A DNA stretch of 64,000 nucleotides from Alphaproteobacteria bacterium (GTDB taxonomy: Bacteria; Pseudomonadota; Alphaproteobacteria; Micavibrionales; UBA2020): assembly GCA_016794125.1 (NCBI GenBank), contig JAEUKT010000004.1:321460-385459 (forward strand), written 5' to 3'. Within the stretch, counting starts at the first letter, position 1. The number at the start of each line of letters is the position of its first letter. This document shows positions 24,393 to 32,566 of the stretch, piece by piece. Both the position numbers and the translations under genes were made by a program. A model generated the notes under the pieces. The model did no database searches, was not told the DNA's origin, and worked only from the letters and a program-made list of their open reading frames with translations.

Positions 24393-26825
24393 ATGAGCGT
24401 CAAGGCTATCAACGATATTCTCGCGTTTTTCGAACGCACCTCCGACCAGTTTTTCTCGAAGGACGAACTGCGCGCGAAACTGCGCGACGGCAAGCAACTG
24501 CGCATCAAATACGGTGTCGATGTCACCGCGCCCACGCTGCATATCGGCCATGCGGTCAACCTTTGGCTGATGCGCCATTTGCAGGACAGGGGGCACAAGG
24601 TTGTGTTCCTGATCGGCGATTACACCACGCGCATCGGCGACCCGTCGGGAAAATCAGACACGCGCCCCGTCATCCCGCGCGAGGAGATTGAAAACAACGC
24701 GCGGCTGTTCATCGACCAGGCGCGCATGGTGCTGCGGTTTGATGATCCGAACCTGCTGGAAATCCGCCGCAATTCCGAATGGCTGGATAAACTGTCGTCG
24801 CAGGATTTATTGAACCTGCTGTCGATGGTCACGCACGCCCGCCTGATTTCGCGCGACATGTTCCAGCAACGGATCGAGCAGGGGCGCGACATCCATATGC
24901 ATGAAATGATCTACCCGGTTTTGCAGGGCTACGATTCCGTGGCCGTGCAGGCGGATATGACGATCATCGGGTCCGACCAGCTGTTCAACGAAATGATGGG
25001 GCGGTTTTTCCAGGAACGCATGGGGCAGAAACCCCAGACGATCGTGACGACGCAAATCACCCCCGGCATCGACGGCAAGGCAAAACAATCGAAAAGCCTT
25101 GGCAATTACATCGGCCTTGCGCATAGCCCGCGCGATAAATTCGGCCGCGCGATGAGCATCCCCGATGAACTGATCGACGATTACTTCCGCGTCTACACCG
25201 ATTTGCCGATGACGGAAATCGCCGAGCTGAAAAAGCTGGCCGCGAAAAAACCGCGTGACGCCAAATTGAAACTCGCGGCTGCTATTGTCGCCCGTTACCA
25301 CGGCGCGCAGGTGGCGCAATGGGAAACCGAATGGTTTGAAAACACCATCTCGCGCGGGCAGATGCCGGACGATATCCCGACGCTGGCGGTCATGGATCCC
25401 GAAATCGTCGCGGTTGAACTTGTCGCGCTCGCAAGGCCGGGCAAGAGCAAATCCGATACGCGCCGGCTCATTCAGCAGGGCGGGGTGGAAATCAACGGCG
25501 ACAAATTGCTGGTCGCCGATGAAAAATTGATGGTGCGCACCGGCGATATCCTGAAAGTCGGCAAGCGCAGCTGGTACAAGATCGAGGTCGTGCGTGCCAA
25601 GAGCCTGATTACCGAACACCTGCGCCTCGACCCGCTGGAGCTTGCCGATCTTGACCTGATGACGGCGTACCTGCCCGCATGGGAAATCGTGAAATACCTC
25701 ACGAAGCCGCTATCGGCATGGGTCAGCGGCGGCAATGCGCCCCTTCAGATGAAATCCATCGCGCCCCCCGGCGAAGCGTCGAAAGTGGCGGCGAGCGTGG
25801 CGCGCGAGGTATTCCGCAAGGTGATTTCCAAGCCGGAACCGAAGGACGAATGGCTGTGGAAAATTTCCAAAAATGCCGAGCCCGAAACGCCCGTCGGCAT
25901 CGCGCATTTGCGCCGCGATTTCGAACACGGCAACCAGAACGTCTGGCTGGCCCCCCAGGCGCAGGACCCTGCGCTGGCGCAGGAAGCGATGAACGCGATC
26001 AACCAGCATGCCTTCACCGATCTTGGCTTCAACACCATGATCTTCAAGGAAGCGTTCAGCCATGTCGCGCGCGACGAAGGCGACCTGAAGGCGACCATGA
26101 TGAAAATGGAACCCGCCGCGAAACCCATCGACACGGCGGCCACGACATTTGGCGTGACCAAGGCCGCATGGCAGCAGGCGCATCCGCCTGTCACGCCGCC
26201 GCCTGTTGCAGCAACGCCTCCCGCAACACCCCCGCTGCCGCCGCCATTACCGCCTATTGACCCGATGATCGAGGAAGAATGGATGCGCATGGCTGCCGCC
26301 GCCGCCGCGCCGCCACCCGCCACGATCGCACCGGCAATACCGCCGCCCGCAACGCCGGTGGCGACCGCGCCTGTATCGCCGCAACCCGTCATGCCCGGAT
26401 TGCCCGCGCAGGCCTTCAGCACCTTTACCGTCACGCCGATGACGACGCCGATGCAAAGCCTGACGGGCGTTCCGCCTGTTGTTCCGGGTGTCGTCGTTCC
26501 GGGCGCGCCCCCGCCAGTTGGAATGCCTGTAACGGGAATGCCTGTAGCGGGAATGCCGGTTGCCGGTGTGCCTGCCGGCAGTGTGCCTGTCGCTGGTGTA
26601 CCGGTCGCGGGCGCGCCCGTGCCCAGCCTTGCACAGGTCATGCAGCAGACTCTGGCGCAGCCCGCCGCACCCGTGCCCGCGCAGCGCCATCCGCTCGCCC
26701 CCGCGCTGCCTTTCGCGCAGGCGCAAGTGCCTGCGCCAATACCAGTGACGGCGGCCGCCCCGCCCGTCACGCCGCCCCCCGTGCCGCCCCCCGCATCGCC
26801 GAAGCCGAGGACGGGGAAGAAATAA
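24393..26825 (+). CDS. tyrS2: tyrosyl-tRNA synthetase-like protein fused to degenerate GNAT and Pro-rich tail, copy 2
   Basis: Same architecture as the gene at 20380: HIGH at 50-53, GDYTTRIGDPSG, YPVLQGYDS with GSDQLFN, KQSKS at 231-235, S4, then a GNAT-like region (about 410-570; EWLWKI, VGIAHLRRD, NVWLAP, FTDLGFNTM). Its acetyl-CoA loop is fully eroded (QAQDPALAQEA). The last roughly 240 residues are a Pro/Ala/Val tail with repeated GMPVAG units. The start at 24393 is chosen by alignment with copy 1 and a GGAA upstream; an ATG at 24381 is possible. 810 residues in all. Confidence 0.82.
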   Translation: MSVKAINDILAFFERTSDQFFSKDELRAKLRDGKQLRIKYGVDVTAPTLHIGHAVNLWLMRHLQDRGHKVVFLIGDYTTRIGDPSGKSDTRPVIPREEIENNARLFIDQARMVLRFDDPNLLEIRRNSEWLDKLSSQDLLNLLSMVTHARLISRDMFQQRIEQGRDIHMHEMIYPVLQGYDSVAVQADMTIIGSDQLFNEMMGRFFQERMGQKPQTIVTTQITPGIDGKAKQSKSLGNYIGLAHSPRDKFGRAMSIPDELIDDYFRVYTDLPMTEIAELKKLAAKKPRDAKLKLAAAIVARYHGAQVAQWETEWFENTISRGQMPDDIPTLAVMDPEIVAVELVALARPGKSKSDTRRLIQQGGVEINGDKLLVADEKLMVRTGDILKVGKRSWYKIEVVRAKSLITEHLRLDPLELADLDLMTAYLPAWEIVKYLTKPLSAWVSGGNAPLQMKSIAPPGEASKVAASVAREVFRKVISKPEPKDEWLWKISKNAEPETPVGIAHLRRDFEHGNQNVWLAPQAQDPALAQEAMNAINQHAFTDLGFNTMIFKEAFSHVARDEGDLKATMMKMEPAAKPIDTAATTFGVTKAAWQQAHPPVTPPPVAATPPATPPLPPPLPPIDPMIEEEWMRMAAAAAAPPPATIAPAIPPPATPVATAPVSPQPVMPGLPAQAFSTFTVTPMTTPMQSLTGVPPVVPGVVVPGAPPPVGMPVTGMPVAGMPVAGVPAGSVPVAGVPVAGAPVPSLAQVMQQTLAQPAAPVPAQRHPLAPALPFAQAQVPAPIPVTAAAPPVTPPPVPPPASPKPRTGKK
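26520..26624 (+). repeat. seven tandem 15-bp repeats coding G-x-P-V-x-G
   Basis: Units begin GGAATGCCTGTAACG and GGAATGCCTGTAGCG (26520-26549) and decay over five further 15-bp copies. They code five-residue units G-M-P-V-A in the tail of tyrS copy 2. Progressive divergence suggests slippage expansion. Confidence 0.75.
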
Positions 26826-26845
26826 AATCCGCCTTCCGCCGCGAT

Positions 26846-26873
26846 CCCCTCTCCCGCAAGGGCAGGAGAGGGG
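26846..26873. repeat. 9-bp GC-rich inverted repeat
   Basis: CCCCTCTCC and GGAGAGGGG form a perfect stem around a 10-base loop, 20 bases past the tyrS copy 2 stop. No T-run follows, so it may be a dispersed hairpin repeat or processing/terminator element. Confidence 0.5.
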
Positions 26874-26957
26874 GAATTAACCCCCTGATTCCATTGCCCA
26901 TCATCCCAAGGCTGGACATAAGCCATGTCCGCATGTATCTTCAACCCCGCATCAAAC

Positions 26958-27031
26958 GCGGGTGTAGCTCAACGGTAGAGTTCTAGCCTTCCAAGCTAGC
27001 TGTGCGGGTTCGATTCCCGTCACCCGCTCCA
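26958..27031 (+). tRNA. tRNA-Gly (TCC), CCA encoded
   Basis: Acceptor GCGGGTG pairs with CACCCGC, followed by T and an encoded CCA. Stem CTAGC/GCTAG holds loop CTTCCAA with anticodon TCC at 26990-26992. T-loop TTCGATT is canonical. It lies 17 bases from the end of an AT-rich defence-like gene. Confidence 0.96.
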
Positions 27032-27047
27032 AATTTTCTAAATAGTT

Positions 27048-28670
27048 TTATCCTGAAATCGGCTTGATATGAGGTAAGTGCTTTTGGATAGCATGAAGCA
27101 GAAGCTTGTCTCCGTCGCCTCGAAGAGTTCTGCCAATGTATTCCTCTAATGGTTTTTGACTAAGGCCTAATAATCTAGCGGCTTCCGACATTAGACCTTT
27201 ATTATCGTAGTGCTGCAACAATATCGTAATGTCATTTGCTTTTATGGCTTCATTTAGAGTGTTATAAATTTCAGAGTACAATTGTTGAGGAGATATTTTT
27301 TTAAACTGATCTTGGAATTCAGTCTCCAATGTAGCCAATTCTTTAGAATTGAAGCTAATCTTTTTGATTGAAGAGTCGATTCTTCTTTTTACATGTGATA
27401 GGCAAATTCTATCTAATTCTTCTTTGGCTTTTGAGAACAAAATTGAAGTTAAATCATCTAATTTTTTTTTAGCGTCACTAATGTTGAAATGTAAGCTTTT
27501 GGCAAGGGCTAGGAATATTTCGGGTATAAGAATGATGTTTTCAACTTCCGACACTGGTAGCACATGTACTCCCTTAGAAAAAAGAAATTGAATTTCTTCG
27601 TGATCTCTTCCATCTGCATCAATTATTCCAGCCCATCCCAATCTATGAAGTTCTTTTCGTTTTGCAAAAGTAGCGACAGTGTGAATAACTTGTTCGCAAT
27701 CACCTACAGGCACAACTGTGAAATCAGAATAAACTCTTCTGTATAGCGAAGCATCTAAGCTGCCTTTGTTTCCTTCAACGAAAAGCATAGGTTGTCTGCT
27801 GCCTAAAATTAGAGATACAACATCTTCTGGGAGATTTGTATTGTCAGGGACAATCTCTATATCCCATCGGTCTCCATTGGCTGTTCTGTTGAATGAACGT
27901 ATAACATACTTGGTTGCTGCGTGCCGAGATGCGGAGAATTCAATATCGTGGGTTATATAAATGAAAGCACAGTCAGGGCGTGCGGCTTCTATTTGATCCC
28001 ATAGTTGACTAAGGATTGCTTTGTTAATATGAAGTTCTGGTTCATCAATTATAAGTATTGAACTTTCAGACGTTATGAGTGACTGGGCAATTAAGTAAAA
28101 TATTACTCTTTCTCCATCGCTCATTTCTGATCCGCTATATTCTAAAGAACCATCTGCAAGAGATTTGGTTTTAATTGTGGAATCTGAAGTAACTAAAACT
28201 CTATGCGGCAAAACTGAAGACCAGATTTCTTTTAGAATATCTAATTTTGTTTTGGGCGGCATAATAGGCTTGTCGCTTTTTAGGCATGCTTGCCTGAATA
28301 AAACTGAAGCATTGTTTTCTTCTGCATATAGTGCGGCTAAGACCAAGTCGAAATCATTGAGCAGAGCAGTTTCGGGTTTTCCCTGCCAACGATTTCCATG
28401 TTTATGATTATGGTCTCCTAATTCATAACCGAATTTAAGTTTTTTTAGGGCTGCATCTAAACTAGGGGGCTGAACATTAGGGTTAAGTGTTAACGACCTG
28501 TGCGCAGCAACGCGGTGAACATCACGTTTACTTGAAACTATATTTTCAATGTACACGCCAAGGCGTGTTTTCCCAGAGCCATTAGCGCCAAGTAAAACTA
28601 TCGTGGAGCCATTTTTTATCTCGAAGGGAAGTGAGCCTTGCGCTGTGGGAATACCGAATACAAATGTCAT
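27048..28670 (-). CDS. fused ABC-type ATPase and TOPRIM/DUF4435-like protein (PARIS-like defence candidate)
   Basis: Residues 1-260 are an SMC/ABC-like ATPase: Walker A GANGSGKT (28-35), signature MSDGER (183-188), Walker B ILIIDE (205-210), H-switch ITHD (H241). Residues 290-400 fit a TOPRIM of DUF4435 type: VEG with E299, IIDADG with D351/D353, and SEVENI. PARIS systems pair AriA (ATPase) with AriB (DUF4435) and also occur fused; this resembles the fused form. The gene is visibly AT-rich against its neighbours, indicating transfer. Its GGAGG lies in the last codons of the glycosidase gene, 5 bases from its start. OLD-family nuclease is the alternative. Confidence 0.75.
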   Translation of the reverse strand: MTFVFGIPTAQGSLPFEIKNGSTIVLLGANGSGKTRLGVYIENIVSSKRDVHRVAAHRSLTLNPNVQPPSLDAALKKLKFGYELGDHNHKHGNRWQGKPETALLNDFDLVLAALYAEENNASVLFRQACLKSDKPIMPPKTKLDILKEIWSSVLPHRVLVTSDSTIKTKSLADGSLEYSGSEMSDGERVIFYLIAQSLITSESSILIIDEPELHINKAILSQLWDQIEAARPDCAFIYITHDIEFSASRHAATKYVIRSFNRTANGDRWDIEIVPDNTNLPEDVVSLILGSRQPMLFVEGNKGSLDASLYRRVYSDFTVVPVGDCEQVIHTVATFAKRKELHRLGWAGIIDADGRDHEEIQFLFSKGVHVLPVSEVENIILIPEIFLALAKSLHFNISDAKKKLDDLTSILFSKAKEELDRICLSHVKRRIDSSIKKISFNSKELATLETEFQDQFKKISPQQLYSEIYNTLNEAIKANDITILLQHYDNKGLMSEAARLLGLSQKPLEEYIGRTLRGDGDKLLLHAIQKHLPHIKPISG

Positions 28671-28675
28671 TTATT

Positions 28676-30004
28676 TTATCCTCCATTTTTCGGCGGTTTC
28701 GGCGCCGCAGCCGCAGGCTTCGCGCCTTGCTGCAACCCGAGCTTCACCAATGCCGGTTTCACTTCCGGCGCGTTCATGAACAAATCCCAGAGCAATCCGC
28801 TACGGTGGTTTTCGATCATGACGATGATGGGGCCCTGGTCGATGGCGAGGTGCGATTTCGCCTGCCAGTTGGCGGTTTCGCTGAAGCCGTCCACAAAGCC
28901 GTATTCGCTCCAGATTTTATCGCCCAGATTCTCGTAGAAATGACGCAGTGCCTGCATGGATTCCTTGGGCGTGTAGGGCAGGGATGACAATGCGGCGGTC
29001 GGCGTGATCACGCCGTTGTCGTTGGTGGGGGAATGCGCGTTGTATCCGCCGACGGTGTCGCCCGCCGTCAAGCCCCAGCTGTTTTCGCCGTAACCTTTGT
29101 GCCCCAGCGGGTTGTTGATGCAATGCGCGCGGTTGATGAGGGTGTGGGCGCGGTTCTGTTCGAAATAATCGGCGTGTTCGTCGCGCAGCTGTTTCGGGTT
29201 CAGCCCCATGAAGGAATAATGCGCGAAAAACAGCGGCCCGCCGAGGAAGGGGCCGAGCGGCTGGGTGATTTTCTCGCCCGGTGCCGCGCCGTCATATTCG
29301 CCGCCATTGATGAAATCGGCACCCTTCTGCCAGCTGTCTTTATACACCGTTAATGGCACAGGATGCGTGGGCGAAGCGGCCGCCAGCACATGGGTGACCA
29401 AACATTCGTTCCATCCCTCGATCGGCAAATTCATCGCGTAGCCATGATTGGGGCTCCAATGCCAGAGCAGCTTGCCGTTCTGCACATGATGGTCCCATTC
29501 CACCGCTTCCCACAATTTTGTGATGCGCGATTGCAGCGCGGGGTCTTCGCGGAAATATTCGCGGGCGGAAAGCAGCCCCATCATCAGGAAAGATGTTTCG
29601 ACCAGGTCGCCGCCGTCGTCTTTTTTCGAAAACGGAATGGTCTTGCCGGTCGTGCCGTTCAGGAAATGCGGGAAAACGCCGTGGAAGGTGTCGGCATTTT
29701 CGAGGAAGCCGACGATTTTTTCCAGCTGTCCGCGCGCTTCATCGCGGTCGATCCAGCCGCGCTCCACCCCCGCCACCATCGCCATGATGCCGAAACCCGT
29801 GCCGCCCGTGGTGACGCAATCAAGGTCGTATCCGTAACCGTTCACCACATTGCTGCGCTCCCGCGCCATGCCGCTGTCGGGATGCGCGAAATCCCAGAAA
29901 TAGCGCAGCGTCTGCTTCTGCACGAGGTCGAGCAGCTGGTCGTCGGTCAATCCCTTCTTTCCGGCGGCTTCGTTGAAGATGGGGGTGATGGATTTTTTTG
30001 CCAT
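28676..30004 (-). CDS. GH144-like glycoside hydrolase (putative endo-beta-1,2-glucanase)
   Basis: The 442-residue product matches the (alpha/alpha)6-barrel family annotated as putative glucoamylase (PF10091), which includes GH144 endo-beta-1,2-glucanases. Seen are LRYFWDFAHPDSGMARER near the start, TTGGTGFGIMAMVAGVERGWI, the long GYAMNLPIEGWNECLVTHVLAAASP segment, and ENSWGLTAGDTVGGYNAHSPTNDNG. Likely role is hydrolysis of a beta-1,2- or related glucan. No signal peptide is visible, so it would act in the cytoplasm. It abuts the GH3 stop with no gap and ends in an Ala/Pro/Lys tail. Confidence 0.78.
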   Translation of the reverse strand: MAKKSITPIFNEAAGKKGLTDDQLLDLVQKQTLRYFWDFAHPDSGMARERSNVVNGYGYDLDCVTTGGTGFGIMAMVAGVERGWIDRDEARGQLEKIVGFLENADTFHGVFPHFLNGTTGKTIPFSKKDDGGDLVETSFLMMGLLSAREYFREDPALQSRITKLWEAVEWDHHVQNGKLLWHWSPNHGYAMNLPIEGWNECLVTHVLAAASPTHPVPLTVYKDSWQKGADFINGGEYDGAAPGEKITQPLGPFLGGPLFFAHYSFMGLNPKQLRDEHADYFEQNRAHTLINRAHCINNPLGHKGYGENSWGLTAGDTVGGYNAHSPTNDNGVITPTAALSSLPYTPKESMQALRHFYENLGDKIWSEYGFVDGFSETANWQAKSHLAIDQGPIIVMIENHRSGLLWDLFMNAPEVKPALVKLGLQQGAKPAAAAPKPPKNGG

Positions 30005-32212
30005 TTACTTCTCCCAGGTCACGCTGCGCCCGCGCGTGCTTGCGGAATGCGGGCCGATGGCGATGATGAATTCGCCCGCTTCCCAATCGTGGCGCAGGTC
30101 GTTGTTGTAGAATTTCAGGTGTTCGGTGGTGATGGTGAATTTTACCGTCCTGCTCTCGCCGCGCTTCAGCGCAATTTTTTCAAAGCCCTTCAGCTCCCGC
30201 ACGGGGCGGGCCATGCTGGCGACGGGGTCGGTCACGTAAAGCTGCACGGTTTCCTCGCCATCAAAACCGCCGGTGTTCATCACGGTGACGCTCGCGATGA
30301 TTTCCGCGTTACCGCGCGCGGCCGTTTCGCTGAGCGTGATATCGCTGTATGCGAACGTCGTATAGCTGAGGCCGTAGCCAAACGGATAAAGCGGTTCGTT
30401 CGGGATATCGAGATAGCGGGAACGGAATTTCGACGGCACATCCGCCACGCCCGGAAATTCACCCGCATAGGGGCGGCCGGTGCGGCGGTGGTTGTAATAA
30501 ACAGGAATCTGCCCGACCGCATAGGGGAAAGACATGCTGAGTTTTCCGGCGGGGTTGACATCGCCGAACAGCACATCGGCGATGCCATTTCCGGCTTCCG
30601 TCCCGCCGAACCACATGGCGACTATCGCGCCAGCCTGTTTTGATTCATTCACGATCATCAGCGGTCGGCCGCTCAGGAACACCATCACCAGCGGCTTTCC
30701 GGTCGCTGCCAATGCTTCTATCAAGGCCGATTGTTTGCCGGGCAACCCGATATCGGCGCGGCTGGCGGCTTCGCCGGACATTTCCTGCGCTTCGCCCACG
30801 ACGGCGACAATCACTTCCGCCTGTTCGGCGGCGCGCACAGCCTCCGCAATCAATTCGGCTTCGGGGCGCGGGTCGATGGTGACTTTTTCGCCGAACACAT
30901 TCGCCTTCGCTGCAATCTGCGGATCATCGGTGATATTCGCGCCAAGGGCATAGGTAATATCGGCGGCGGGCGCCGCGTTTTTTATGCCTTGCAGCACCGA
31001 TACGCATTCTTCCCAGTTACCCGCGATGCTCCAGGTGCCCTGCATGTTGCGTTTGTCATCCGCCAGCGGCCCGATCAGGGCGATTTTGGCATCGCGGGCG
31101 AGCGGCAGGATATTGCCGTCGTTTTTCAGCAGCACGCAGGACTTTGCTGCGGCATCGCGCGCCGCAGCGCGGTGTTTCGGCGACAGGATGATTTCCTTTG
31201 GCGATTCATCGCGCAGGTTGCGGAACGGGTTGTCGAACAGCCCCAGTTTCTGCTTTGCGCGCAATATCCGCGCACAAGCTGTGGTGATGTCGTCTTCCGA
31301 AACTTTTCCTTCGGCCAGCGATTTTTTCAGCGTGGTCAGGAAACCTTCGCCCACCATGTCCATATCCAGTCCGGCTTTCAAGGCGAGGGCGGAAACGGTC
31401 TGTAAATCGCCCATGCCGTGATCGGTCATTTCGTTCACGCTGGTGTAATCGGACACCACAAAACCATCAAAGCCCCATTGTTTGCGCAACACATCAGTCA
31501 GCAGCCATTTGTTGCCGGTGGCGGGGATGCCCTCCACATCGTTGAACGAACTCATGACGCTCGCCACGCCCGCATCGACGGCGGATTTGTAGGGCGGGAA
31601 ATATTGCTCGAACATCGTCAAGCGGCTGATATCGGCGGTGTGGTAATCGCGGCCGGCCTCCGCCGCGCCGTAGAGCGCGAAGTGCTTCACGCAGGCCAGC
31701 AGCGAGTTTTCGCCGTTTTCCTGATAGCCGCGCACCATGGCAGCGGAAATGCGCGAACCCAGATAGGCATCCTCGCCCGCCGCCTCCGCACATCTTCCCC
31801 AGCGCGGATCGCGGGTGATATCGACCATGGGGGAGAAAACCCAGTGCAGCCCCTCCGCCGCCGCTTCCTCGCCCGACAGTTTCGCCACGTTTTCGATCAT
31901 CGCCATATCCCACGAGCAGGAAAGGCCCAGCGGAATGGGGAAGATGGTGCGGTGGCCGTGGATGACATCAAGCCCGAAGAGGAGCGGAATTTTCAGCCGC
32001 GTTTTTTCAAGGGCGACTTTTTGCAGCGCGCGCACAGGTGTTGCGCCGTAAACGCCGAACATGCCGCCGACCGCACCGGCGGCGATTTTCTGCTCCACGC
32101 TCTCCGACACCGTTACGCCCGTTACCGCGTCACCCGCGATGACGAGGTTCAGCTGGCCGATTTTCTCGTCCAGAGTCATTTCTGACAACAATGTGGAAAT
32201 CACATCGGCCAT
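30005..32212 (-). CDS. GH3 beta-glucosidase (BglX-like)
   Basis: The 735-residue product has the GH3 N-terminal barrel (LLFGLDVIHGHRTIFPIPLG; nucleophile Asp in GFVVSDYTSVNEM), the C-terminal alpha/beta sandwich (KSCVLLKNDGNILPL, GEAQEMSGEAASRADIGLPGKQ) and a terminal fibronectin-III-like domain (EPLYPFGYGLSYTTFAYS). The start at 32212 follows AGGA. Unlike E. coli BglX it has no signal peptide. With the adjoining GH144-like enzyme it probably degrades imported or recycled beta-glucan oligosaccharides. Confidence 0.92.
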   Translation of the reverse strand: MADVISTLLSEMTLDEKIGQLNLVIAGDAVTGVTVSESVEQKIAAGAVGGMFGVYGATPVRALQKVALEKTRLKIPLLFGLDVIHGHRTIFPIPLGLSCSWDMAMIENVAKLSGEEAAAEGLHWVFSPMVDITRDPRWGRCAEAAGEDAYLGSRISAAMVRGYQENGENSLLACVKHFALYGAAEAGRDYHTADISRLTMFEQYFPPYKSAVDAGVASVMSSFNDVEGIPATGNKWLLTDVLRKQWGFDGFVVSDYTSVNEMTDHGMGDLQTVSALALKAGLDMDMVGEGFLTTLKKSLAEGKVSEDDITTACARILRAKQKLGLFDNPFRNLRDESPKEIILSPKHRAAARDAAAKSCVLLKNDGNILPLARDAKIALIGPLADDKRNMQGTWSIAGNWEECVSVLQGIKNAAPAADITYALGANITDDPQIAAKANVFGEKVTIDPRPEAELIAEAVRAAEQAEVIVAVVGEAQEMSGEAASRADIGLPGKQSALIEALAATGKPLVMVFLSGRPLMIVNESKQAGAIVAMWFGGTEAGNGIADVLFGDVNPAGKLSMSFPYAVGQIPVYYNHRRTGRPYAGEFPGVADVPSKFRSRYLDIPNEPLYPFGYGLSYTTFAYSDITLSETAARGNAEIIASVTVMNTGGFDGEETVQLYVTDPVASMARPVRELKGFEKIALKRGESRTVKFTITTEHLKFYNNDLRHDWEAGEFIIAIGPHSASTRGRSVTWEK

Positions 32213-32302
32213 GTCGCGTCCTGAAATTTTGATTATGGCCACCATAGCGGCTGACGGGGGTGGCGGCAAACGGTTATCGGGCTAAAAAATAGCAAAAATA
32301 TA

Positions 32303-32331
32303 TTGCGATATACGCAATTTTGTGTTATGGT
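32303..32331 (+). promoter_or_regulatory. promoter with TTGCG-N5-CGCAA inverted repeat
   Basis: TTGCGA (32303-32308), a 17-base spacer and TATGGT (32326-32331) form a sigma70-like promoter in the 354-base gap before the hybrid kinase. TTGCGATATACGCAA (32303-32317) is an inverted repeat overlapping the -35 box, a candidate operator. The rest of the gap shows no convincing gene. Confidence 0.5.
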
Positions 32332-32566
32332 ATAAAAATGAACCGATTTTTCTCTCCCCGCCCGGAAAAGGGCAGCCATACAACCCAGAATTTAAACGGA
32401 GGATTATTCCGTAAAATAAAAATAACCGATTTTATCAGGGTACTGCGGGAACCAAAGAACAAGATAGGCGTTATACATTCTACCCTTAAACCGGCTATGC
32501 TGGCTGTAGGGCTGGCCGCGGGTCAGGGGGCATGCCACAGAAACGGCACAATTCGACAGAGGGCAT

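Noticed and set aside
26958-28690. tRNA-Gly as an integration site (attL/attR) for the ATPase-TOPRIM gene
   Set aside because: No copy of the tRNA-Gly 3' end was found on the far side and no integrase is present; only a 9-bp repeat of doubtful meaning.
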